Assembly (NCBI GenBank): GCA_036491235.1
Contig: DASXCK010000117.1
Location: 1-6,577, forward strand
DNA length: 6,577 bases
Reading direction: 5' to 3'
Source of the DNA: JAVDCA01 sp036491235
Lineage (GTDB): Bacteria > Pseudomonadota > Alphaproteobacteria > Rhizobiales > Xanthobacteraceae
In this document: positions 1 through 6,577 of the stretch, piece after piece
Numbering within the stretch: position 1 is the stretch's first letter
Layout of the letters: each line of letters starts with the position of its first letter
Program-made: the position numbers and the translations under genes
Notes under the pieces: model-generated
What the model was told of the DNA's origin: nothing
The model's input: only the letters and a program-made list of their open reading frames with translations
The model's database searches: none

Positions 1-2388
<2,388 letters not shown>

Positions 2389-2425
2389 TGAATGATTTTG
2401 GATTTTGTGCCGGGGGGATCGGGAT

Positions 2426-2440
2426 GAACGTAGTAAGAAC
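2426..2440 (-). promoter_or_regulatory. LexA (SOS) box upstream of uvrA
   Basis: The plus strand reads GAAC, seven bases (GTAGTAA), GAAC; in the direction of uvrA transcription this is GTTC-N7-GTTC. This direct repeat is the established LexA-binding site of alphaproteobacteria, unlike the palindromic CTGT-N8-ACAG site of E. coli. It ends 37 nt before the uvrA ATG, a typical operator position. A TTGGGA at 2462-2457 (minus strand) could be a -35 element placing the box at or just after the -10 region, but no clear -10 hexamer is seen. SOS control of uvrA is well documented in alphaproteobacteria, which supports the call. Confidence 0.85.
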
Positions 2441-2539
2441 GCGGCCATTTCGCCAGTCCCAACGCGGCCGCGACTGTGGATGAGCGGCTGGCATGCCGAA
2501 ATGTGAGGGAAACCAGCCACCTGAGCGCCCGAATCGGCG

Positions 2540-2568
2540 TTGACCGCACGCCGTGGCGGAAGGATGCT
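2540..2568 (+). promoter_or_regulatory. Candidate sigma-70-type promoter of the serine hydrolase gene
   Basis: TTGACC (2540-2545) matches the TTGACA consensus at five of six positions. It is followed after exactly 17 bases by GATGCT (2563-2568), which matches TATAAT at only three positions. Transcription would begin near 2575 and give a leader of about 35 nt before the ATG at 2610. If correct, this also rules out the in-frame GTG at 2553 as the start. The weak -10 keeps confidence low. Confidence 0.35.
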
Positions 2569-2609
2569 GGCGCACGATTTTTTTGGTTGCACCTCTTGGG
2601 AACTCGTCC

Positions 2610-3773
2610 ATGGACCAGACGCTCGTCGCCTTCCCGCAGCCCACGATCCTGGAAACCGCCGAGCCGGCCCGGCTCGGCCTGCGCCCGGAAGCGCTCGACC
2701 GGCTGTGCGCCATCATCGAGGGCCACATCGCCGATAACCACTATCCGGGCGCGCAAGTCGCGGTCGCGCGGCACGGTAAGCTGGCGCTGTTCAAGAGTTT
2801 TGGTGCGGCGCGGATCGAACCCGAGCGCGTGGCAGCCGGTCCGGAGACGCTGTGGCTCATGTATTCCAACACCAAGGTGGTCACCGCGGCCGCCATCTGG
2901 GTGCTGGTCGAGCAGGGCGCGCTCACATTCCACGACCGCATTGCCGACCATGTTCCCGAGTTCGCCCGCAACGGCAAAGGCGACATCACGCTGATGCAGG
3001 TTCTGTCCCATCAGGGCGGGTTCCCGAGCGCGGCGCAGCCCATGGCGTCGGCGGCGTGGGGCGACCACGCGCTGCTGCGCAAGCTGGTCTGCGATTTCAC
3101 CCTCGAATGGACACCCGGCTCGCGCGTCTTCTACCACTCCGCCGCCGCGCACTGGACCGCGGCCGTACTGATCGAGGCGATCACCAAGACGGACTATCGC
3201 GATTTCATCCGCACCCACGTGATCGAGCCGCTCGGCCTTGACCATGAGCTGTTCGTCGGTTTGCCGGAAGCGCAATCGGCGCGTGCCGCCGAGATGCATG
3301 AGCCCAAAGACGGCAAGCAGGTACGTATCCCGGAGGCGAACACCGATGCTTTTCGCCGCGCCGGCGTACCGGGCGGCGGTGGGTTCGGCAGCGCGCGGGC
3401 GCTCGCGGCGTTTTATCAGGCGCTGCTGCAGGGCGGGCAGCTCAATGGCACGCGGATCGTGTCGCGCCGCATGGTCGAATACGTGACGCGCAACTACACG
3501 GGCGACCGCGTCGACGGAAATATGGGGATGCCGATGCATCGCGGCCTCGGGCCGCATTCGCGCGGGCCCACGCCGTCGATCCGCGGCCTCGGTTCGATCG
3601 CATCGCCGCGCACGTTTGGCCACGGCGGCGTCGGCTCGTCCTACTGCTGGGGCGATCCGGACAGCGGCCTGTCGTTCGCCTACCTGACCAACAGCAAGGT
3701 GCCGGACCCGTGGCACTCGCGCCGCCTGGACATCGTCAGCGGCTGCGTGCACGCGGCGCTTGATGACGTCTAG
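2610..3773 (+). CDS. Serine hydrolase, beta-lactamase/EstB-like family
   Basis: This is a 387-residue member of the serine beta-lactamase-like hydrolase fold (class C beta-lactamase, EstB esterase and D,D-peptidase relatives). The catalytic signatures are all present: SxxK as SNTK (Ser86 nucleophile, Lys89), a YxS motif (Tyr175 in FYHS) as the likely general base, and HGG (338-340) in place of the KTG box. LSHQGGF (132-138) is the usual conserved stretch after the SxxK helix. No signal peptide or lipobox is visible, so the enzyme is probably cytoplasmic, which fits an esterase, amidase or transesterase better than a periplasmic beta-lactamase. The frame stays open upstream to a GTG at 2553, but those 19 codons look non-coding and the ATG at 2610 has a GGGA 8 nt upstream. 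It is divergent from uvrA and lies upstream of ssb on the same strand, with a 208-bp gap. The substrate cannot be told from sequence. Confidence 0.92.
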   Translation: MDQTLVAFPQPTILETAEPARLGLRPEALDRLCAIIEGHIADNHYPGAQVAVARHGKLALFKSFGAARIEPERVAAGPETLWLMYSNTKVVTAAAIWVLVEQGALTFHDRIADHVPEFARNGKGDITLMQVLSHQGGFPSAAQPMASAAWGDHALLRKLVCDFTLEWTPGSRVFYHSAAAHWTAAVLIEAITKTDYRDFIRTHVIEPLGLDHELFVGLPEAQSARAAEMHEPKDGKQVRIPEANTDAFRRAGVPGGGGFGSARALAAFYQALLQGGQLNGTRIVSRRMVEYVTRNYTGDRVDGNMGMPMHRGLGPHSRGPTPSIRGLGSIASPRTFGHGGVGSSYCWGDPDSGLSFAYLTNSKVPDPWHSRRLDIVSGCVHAALDDV

Positions 3774-3820
3774 GCCGCTTACGGGCCGGCGGAGTTCCGG
3801 TAGATTTGCGTGCCCTGCCC

Positions 3821-3849
3821 TTGCGGACCTCGCGACGAGGTGCTAGAAC
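3821..3849 (+). promoter_or_regulatory. Candidate ssb promoter overlapping a LexA box
   Basis: TTGCGG (3821-3826) and TAGAAC (3844-3849) are separated by 17 bases and make a plausible -35/-10 pair. The -10 hexamer shares GAAC with the first half of the LexA box, so LexA binding would block RNA polymerase. Transcription would start near 3856 and leave a leader of about 125 nt before the ssb start. The spacer also contains a 6-bp inverted repeat (ACCTCG 3827-3832, CGAGGT 3836-3841) with no following T-tract, so it is not a typical intrinsic terminator. Confidence 0.45.
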
Positions 3850-3860
3850 AAAAAGAGAAC
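3846..3860 (+). promoter_or_regulatory. LexA (SOS) box upstream of ssb
   Basis: The sequence reads GAAC, AAAAAGA, GAAC: a second perfect GAAC-N7-GAAC direct repeat, the alphaproteobacterial LexA operator. It lies 121 nt before the ssb ATG and overlaps the candidate -10 hexamer. ssb is a known or predicted LexA target in several alphaproteobacteria, so the location makes sense. A chance match is unlikely because both boxes in the window lie in promoter regions of repair genes. Confidence 0.87.
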
Positions 3861-3971
3861 ATTGTGTAGATCGTGTGGGAAAGCCCACCAGCGGCCGTCT
3901 GCGGGCTTGCTGCGGCGAGCCGCGAGCCTAGGTTGGGATGTTCGGGCAGTTGGTGGGCAGACAGTTTCAGC

Positions 3972-3977
3972 GGAGAG
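3972..3977 (+). promoter_or_regulatory. Ribosome binding site of ssb
   Basis: GGAGAG lies just before the ATG at 3982, with 6 nt between GGAG and the start codon. It decides the start: the frame is open upstream to 3862, but the extra 40 codons do not resemble SSB, and the family's normal N-terminus begins at 3982. Confidence 0.75.
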
Positions 3978-3981
3978 CGCC

Positions 3982-4488
3982 ATGGCAGGCAGCGTCAACA
4001 AGGTGATCTTGGTCGGTAATCTCGGCGCGGACCCGGAGATCCGCCGCACGCAGGACGGCCGTCCGATTGCGAACTTGCGCGTCGCGACGTCGGAAAGCTG
4101 GCGCGACAAGAACAGCGGCGAGCGCAAGGAAAAGACCGAGTGGCACCGGGTGGTGATCTTCAACGAGGGTCTCTGCAAGGTGGTCGAGCAGTACGTCAAG
4201 AAAGGCTCGAAGGTCTATCTCGAGGGCCAGCTGCAGACACGCAAATGGACCGACAAGGACAACATCGAGCGCTACAGCACCGAAGTCGTGCTGCAAGGGT
4301 TCAATTCCGTGCTCACGATGCTGGACGGCCGCAGCGGCGGCGCGGGCAGCGGCGCCGACGACATGGGTTCCGGCATGAGTTCGGGCATGGGCGGCAGCGA
4401 TTACGGCAGCTCGGCCCCGCGCGAGCGCAAGCCCGCCATGGCGGGCGCCGGCAAGCGCGACGACATGGATGACGAGATTCCGTTCTGA
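3982..4488 (+). CDS. ssb: Single-stranded DNA-binding protein SSB
   Basis: SSB coats single-stranded DNA as a homotetramer during replication, recombination and repair and recruits partner proteins through its C-terminal tip. The 168-residue product has the full layout. The N-terminal OB fold (about 1-112) begins MAGSVNKVILVGNLGADPE and carries the aromatic stacking residues Trp40, Trp54, Phe60 and Trp89, matching E. coli W40, W54, F60 and W88; His55 is also kept. A Gly/Ser/Met-rich flexible linker follows (about 117-155), then the acidic partner-binding tip DDMDDEIPF (160-168). The start is set by the family N-terminus and a GGAGAG ribosome site. The gene is preceded by a LexA box and a long leader. 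It converges with the GNAT gene, and the 122 bp between them are largely a palindromic repeat. In E. coli too, uvrA and ssb are neighbours; here a hydrolase gene separates them. Confidence 0.98.
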   Translation: MAGSVNKVILVGNLGADPEIRRTQDGRPIANLRVATSESWRDKNSGERKEKTEWHRVVIFNEGLCKVVEQYVKKGSKVYLEGQLQTRKWTDKDNIERYSTEVVLQGFNSVLTMLDGRSGGAGSGADDMGSGMSSGMGGSDYGSSAPRERKPAMAGAGKRDDMDDEIPF

Positions 4489-4511
4489 CGACGCAACAGT
4501 GGATTCGTCAG
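4485..4511 (+). other. Inverted repeat over the ssb stop codon
   Basis: CTGACGA (4485-4491) and TCGTCAG (4505-4511) are perfect 7-bp complements around a 13-nt loop, and the left arm covers the ssb TGA. There is no T-run after it, so an intrinsic terminator is not supported. It may help end or stabilise the ssb transcript. The right arm coincides with the left end of the 97-bp palindromic element. Confidence 0.4.
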
Positions 4512-4601
4512 GGCCGGACTTGGCCGTTCGAAGAACGGCGTCGCTTCGCTCGCCTATGTACAAGGAAGACGCGGATGCCGGCACAAGGCCGGGCATGACG
4601 A
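4505..4601. repeat. 97-bp palindromic interspersed repeat (MITE- or REP-like)
   Basis: The ends are imperfect inverted repeats: 4505-4522 and the reverse complement of 4584-4601 match at 15 of 18 positions, and the outermost six bases (TCGTCA/TGACGA) are identical. Inside are a perfect 7-bp hairpin with a 3-nt loop (GCCGTTC 4523-4529, GAACGGC 4533-4539) and a near-perfect hairpin at 4575-4596 (ATGCCGGC against GCCGGGCAT, one bulged base). On the minus strand it translates to VMPGLVPASA, close to the VMPGLVPGIH string I recall from spurious ORFs over an abundant intergenic repeat of Bradyrhizobium and Rhodopseudomonas. No transposase or clear target-site duplication is seen. Lying between convergent genes, its hairpins may act as a transcript end. 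The repeat nature is inferred, since only one copy is in the window. Confidence 0.6.
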
Positions 4602-4610
4602 ACTGATCGA

Positions 4611-5120
4611 TTACGCCGATTTCTTCGCGCCCGCTCCGACGCCGGCAAGCTCGGCGAGTGCGTCGCCTGCGAGCACGTAGGTTGCGGCGCCACGCACCTG
4701 CGTGAAGCCGATCTTGCGATAAAGCCGGCGTGCCGGATTGTCCTCGTGCACCATGATCTCGAGAAACGGCGCGCCGCGGCGCAGCGCTTCGGCGGCCGCG
4801 AGCGCGAGTAACGCTTTGCCGGCCCCTTGCCGGCGAAACGCCGGCTGCACGAAGACGTCGTTGACGCACAACAACGCGCCAACCCATCCGGGCGAGAAGC
4901 GCTGTGCGACCGTCGCCATCCCGATCACGGTCGCGTCGACCTCGGCAACAACCGCAAAGAAGCGCGGCTGCGGCCCGAACATGTCGCGCCGCCAGTCGGC
5001 CTCGCCGGCGCGCACCACATGGGTCGCATTTTCGGCGAGCGCGAGCTGCCATTTCAACAGGACGAGCACGGGAACATCGTCCGGATGCGCCAACCGCACC
5101 TTGTAGGCAATACTTTTCAT
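4611..5120 (-). CDS. GNAT-family N-acetyltransferase
   Basis: This 169-residue protein should transfer an acetyl group from acetyl-CoA to an amine on an unidentified substrate. It has the single-domain GNAT layout: an N-terminal beta strand and helices (KVRLAHPDDVPVLVLLKWQL), a central sheet, motif A with VNDVFVQPAFRRQGAGKALL (86-105), whose RRQGAG loop binds the CoA pyrophosphate, and motif B with NPARRLYRKIGF (128-139). Length is typical. The ATG at 5120 is the only start giving a complete first strand; no strong ribosome site precedes it. It begins 18 nt after the stop of the small His-rich gene, so the two may be co-transcribed and translationally coupled. The short tail (about 155-169) is Gly/Ala/Lys-rich. 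Acetyltransferases of this type act on small molecules or protein N-termini; nothing here narrows the choice. Confidence 0.92.
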   Translation of the reverse strand: MKSIAYKVRLAHPDDVPVLVLLKWQLALAENATHVVRAGEADWRRDMFGPQPRFFAVVAEVDATVIGMATVAQRFSPGWVGALLCVNDVFVQPAFRRQGAGKALLALAAAEALRRGAPFLEIMVHEDNPARRLYRKIGFTQVRGAATYVLAGDALAELAGVGAGAKKSA

Positions 5121-5138
5121 CAGTCGGTACGCTTTACG

Positions 5139-5387
5139 CTACGCCGTCACGTCGAAGAGGCTCCCGGGTGCACTACCAGCCGGATTGGATGATGCGTTCG
5201 CGCCGCCATGGCCCATCCCGTGGCTACCGCCATGATGACCGTGATGGCGGCCCTGCGCGGCCTGGGTTTGTTTGCCGCCGGATGTCGGCGGCGTGGTGCT
5301 GCTGGGATTGGCATTAAGAGGCGATGAGGCAGGACGACTACTCTGCACGCTAACGTTCGAACTCAGCGACACGCCCGAAACGGCCAT
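5139..5387 (-). CDS. Small His/Gly/Ser-rich hypothetical protein (82 aa)
   Basis: I do not recognise a characterised family. The N-terminal half (1-45) is rich in Ser, Thr, Pro and Asn and looks disordered. Residues 47-62 form a cluster with six histidines (48, 49, 51, 52, 56, 60) among glycines, which could bind a transition metal. The tail (63-82) is Ala/Ser/Gly-rich and ends LFDVTA. There is no cysteine, no signal peptide and no membrane segment. The ATG at 5387 is chosen because GGAG lies 7 nt upstream and the more upstream part of the frame, to 5459, reads like a random Arg-rich translation. It is followed after 18 nt by the GNAT gene on the same strand. Support for coding is moderate: a good ribosome site, sensible spacing and low-complexity composition, but no known domain. 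Confidence 0.6.
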   Translation of the reverse strand: MAVSGVSLSSNVSVQSSRPASSPLNANPSSTTPPTSGGKQTQAAQGRHHGHHGGSHGMGHGGANASSNPAGSAPGSLFDVTA

Positions 5388-5394
5388 GGCACAT

Positions 5395-5398
5395 CTCC
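5395..5398 (-). promoter_or_regulatory. Ribosome binding site of the His-rich small gene
   Basis: GGAG on the minus strand lies 7 nt before the ATG at 5387. It favours this start over in-frame codons further upstream, none of which has a comparable site. Confidence 0.5.
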
Positions 5399-5498
5399 AT
5401 GCCGGATCGATTCGAATCCGACGCGGGACCTGTCGCCCGCTACCAGCATGCACCCGCAAAGTTAACGGGCGGTTGTGATGCGCGAGGGCGCGTGGATC

Positions 5499-6125
5499 CT
5501 AGCCCGTCAGCACGGCGCGGATGCCGTCGATGACGTACTGCACCGCGAGCGCCGCGAGCAGCACGCCGAGGAGGCGTGAGAGCACCACGTTTCCGGTCGT
5601 GCCGAGCGCGCGGGCGAGGCGGCCGCCCGCGAGGAAAGCCGCGCAGCAGACCGCCAGCACGAAGCAGATCACGCCGATCAGCGCCGCCAACGCGATCGGG
5701 TTCCCGCCGGCGCGTCCGGCGAGCAGGACGGTCGCGGTGATCGCGCCCGGCCCCGCCATGAGCGGTACCGCGAGCGGAAACGCCGCGATATTTCGCACGT
5801 GCTCCTCCAAGGCCTGCTCGGCGGCCTTCGATTGCCGCTCGATGCGCACGCCCAACACCATCTCGGAGGCGATCGAGAACAAGAGCAGCCCGCCCGCGAT
5901 ACGAAACGCCGGCAGCGTGATCCCGACCATGCGAAAAAGCGAGTCGCCGCCCAGCGCCGCGCCCGCGAGCACGACCGTGGCGATGATGCAGGCGCGGAAA
6001 GCCACGTGCCGGCGCGCGCGTGGCGGCAGGCCGTCGGTGACGGCGACGAAGGTCGGCACGAGGCCGAGCGGATCGACCACGAGCAGAAGCGTCACAAACG
6101 CGGAGAGAAGCGCATCGAACGACAT
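5499..6125 (-). CDS. MarC-family integral membrane protein
   Basis: This 208-residue protein has the MarC/UPF0056 family layout of about six transmembrane helices in the inner membrane, at roughly 5-28, 42-62, 68-90, 112-136, 143-167 and 180-203. The two pseudo-repeats carry the family hallmarks: DPLGLVPTF (18-26) in the first and PLMAGPGAI (121-129) in the second. A charged loop (about 93-111) joins the halves. MarC proteins were once linked to multiple antibiotic resistance in E. coli, but this was later disputed and the transported substrate, if any, is unknown. The ATG at 6125 is preceded by GAGG at a 7-nt spacing; the 23 codons upstream in the open frame are Arg/Ser-rich and would not extend a helix. 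The gene is divergent from gyrA, and a 111-bp gap separates it from the His-rich gene downstream. Confidence 0.93.
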   Translation of the reverse strand: MSFDALLSAFVTLLLVVDPLGLVPTFVAVTDGLPPRARRHVAFRACIIATVVLAGAALGGDSLFRMVGITLPAFRIAGGLLLFSIASEMVLGVRIERQSKAAEQALEEHVRNIAAFPLAVPLMAGPGAITATVLLAGRAGGNPIALAALIGVICFVLAVCCAAFLAGGRLARALGTTGNVVLSRLLGVLLAALAVQYVIDGIRAVLTG

Positions 6126-6132
6126 GGATGGA

Positions 6133-6136
6133 CCTC
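6133..6136 (-). promoter_or_regulatory. Ribosome binding site of the marC-family gene
   Basis: GAGG on the minus strand lies 7 nt before the ATG at 6125. It selects this start over the longer open frame reaching 6194. Confidence 0.55.
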
Positions 6137-6224
6137 GGGCGGAACTTACGGACGCTGGCGCGCGACGCAATGAGCAGTTTTTGCGCGCGCGCAAAGGGGC
6201 CTGCGGCGGGCTGGTGCGGGGCCT

Positions 6225-6255
6225 TTGAAAAATTGAAGTAACATACTGATATATA
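6225..6255 (+). promoter_or_regulatory. AT-rich candidate gyrA promoter
   Basis: TTGAAA (6225-6230) is followed by the AT run GATATATA (6248-6255). A -10 can be read as GATATA with a 17-base spacer or TATATA with 19, neither being an ideal match. The stretch from about 6221 to 6290 is strikingly AT-rich in a GC-rich window, as expected for a core promoter region. The opposite strand carries TATATA and TATGTT, so the marC-family promoter may lie here too. The exact transcription start is uncertain; a start near 6260 would give a gyrA leader of about 90 nt. Confidence 0.4.
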
Positions 6256-6298
6256 GGAAGAAAATAACACGGAAAAAGACTGTTTTCGGTTAGCGTTG

Positions 6299-6377
6299 CG
6301 GCGCCGGATCGGCTAAGAAATTTCCTCCAGATTCGCGATAGGCTTTTCCCTTGGCTGACACCGATAATCCGGCGCCG
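6299..6377 (+). other. 11-bp inverted repeat bracketing the gyrA start codon
   Basis: CGGCGCCGGAT (6299-6309) and ATCCGGCGCCG (6367-6377) are perfect complements, with 57 nt between them. The left arm lies in the gyrA leader and the right arm in codons 6-9; the presumed ribosome site and the TTG start lie in the loop. A role in controlling gyrA translation is possible but not shown, and each arm contains the self-complementary GGCGCC, so other pairings exist. Confidence 0.4.
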
Positions 6378-6577
6378 GGCGACCCGAACTCACCCGGTCC
6401 CTCCGACATTCGTCCGATCTCGATCGCCGAAGAGATGAAGCGTTCGTACCTCGATTACGCCATGAGCGTGATCGTGGCGCGCGCGCTGCCGGATGCGCGC
6501 GACGGGCTCAAGCCCGTGCATCGGCGCATCCTCTTTTCGATGCACGAGAACGCGCATCTGCCCGACCGCAAATACGT
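6351..6577 (+). CDS. gyrA: DNA gyrase subunit A (3' end outside the window)
   Basis: GyrA is the DNA-cleaving and rejoining subunit of gyrase, which introduces negative supercoils as an A2B2 complex. The first 75 codons are visible: a Pro/Gly/Asp-rich N-terminal tail (2-18), then the conserved IRPISIAEEMKRSYLDYAMS (20-39), VIVARALPDARDGLKPVHRR (40-59) and ILFSMHENAHLPDRKY (60-75). The SYLDYAMSVIV and RDGLKPVHRRIL blocks identify the family. The window ends before most of the quinolone-resistance region and the catalytic tyrosine. TTG at 6351 is taken as the start because an in-frame TAG lies at 6339-6341 and the next in-frame ATG (6433) would remove the conserved SIAEE stretch. The ribosome site is weak (AGG at 6340-6342). 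GyrA is certain, and ParC is less likely because of the N-terminal sequence and the uvrA-ssb-marC-gyrA neighbourhood. Confidence 0.95.
   Translation, partial: MADTDNPAPGDPNSPGPSDIRPISIAEEMKRSYLDYAMSVIVARALPDARDGLKPVHRRILFSMHENAHLPDRKY

Noticed and set aside
2486..2518. GGCTGG/CCAGCC inverted repeat in the uvrA-hydrolase spacer
   Set aside because: Six base pairs around a 21-nt loop is weak and expected by chance in GC-rich DNA; no regulatory motif matches it.
2553..2609. N-terminal extension of the hydrolase from GTG at 2553
   Set aside because: The 19 extra residues are neither a signal peptide nor family sequence. The ATG at 2610 has a better-placed purine-rich site, and the candidate promoter would start downstream of 2553.
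3827..3841. Perfect 6-bp hairpin as a terminator of the hydrolase gene
   Set aside because: No T-tract follows on the plus strand, and it lies within the candidate ssb promoter spacer.
3967..5052. A 361-codon open frame on the minus strand
   Set aside because: It crosses ssb in antisense, the palindromic repeat and an alternate frame of the GNAT gene. The VMPGLVP stretch comes from the repeat, not from a protein.
5401..5420. A tRNA T-arm-like string (GATTCGAATCC)
   Set aside because: The five bases on each side of TTCGAAT do not pair, and no acceptor, D-arm or anticodon arm can be built around it.
5388..5498. Possible promoter or terminator between the marC-family and His-rich genes
   Set aside because: Only a 4-bp CGCG hairpin without a T-run, and no convincing -35/-10 pair, could be found on the minus strand.
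5440..6270. A 276-codon minus-strand frame overlapping the marC-family gene
   Set aside because: It is out of frame with the conserved MarC sequence and highly Arg-rich; the 208-residue MarC frame accounts for the region.

Overview
The window reads as chromosomal DNA from a GC-rich alphaproteobacterium, most likely of the order Hyphomicrobiales and near the Bradyrhizobium/Rhodopseudomonas group. Four things point there: the strong G/C third-position bias; the neighbourhood of uvrA, ssb, marC and gyrA; two perfect alphaproteobacterial-type LexA boxes (GAAC-N7-GAAC); and an intergenic palindromic element whose translation contains the VMPGLVP string that I recall from interspersed repeats of that group. 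No genus or species can be fixed from this.

Layout from left to right. Positions 1-2388 (minus) hold the first 796 codons of uvrA, the damage-recognition ATPase of nucleotide excision repair; its 3' end lies outside the window. A LexA box (2426-2440) sits just upstream of its start. Divergent from it, 2610-3773 (plus) encodes a cytoplasmic serine hydrolase of the beta-lactamase/esterase (EstB-like) family. After a 208-bp gap holding a second LexA box (3846-3860) comes ssb (3982-4488, plus), the single-stranded DNA-binding protein. A 97-bp palindromic repeat (4505-4601) fills the space between the convergent ends of ssb and a GNAT acetyltransferase gene (4611-5120, minus). Upstream of the GNAT gene, and probably on one transcript with it, is a small His/Gly/Ser-rich protein gene (5139-5387, minus), then a MarC-family membrane protein gene (5499-6125, minus). 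An AT-rich divergent promoter region (about 6221-6290) separates marC from the start of gyrA (6351 onward, plus, cut by the window end), which appears to use a TTG start codon.

Functional theme. uvrA and ssb are DNA repair genes under probable SOS (LexA) control, and gyrA is the essential type II topoisomerase subunit nearby. The hydrolase, GNAT, His-rich and MarC genes are accessory genes between these housekeeping genes, with no obvious pathway link. I see no mobile element with a transposase, no CRISPR array, no tRNA or rRNA gene and no convincing new multi-gene system. The most noteworthy items are the paired LexA boxes with a hydrolase gene between the two SOS genes, the 97-bp palindromic repeat, the Cys-to-Ser change in UvrA zinc module 1, the His-rich microprotein, and an 11-bp inverted repeat that brackets the gyrA start codon.
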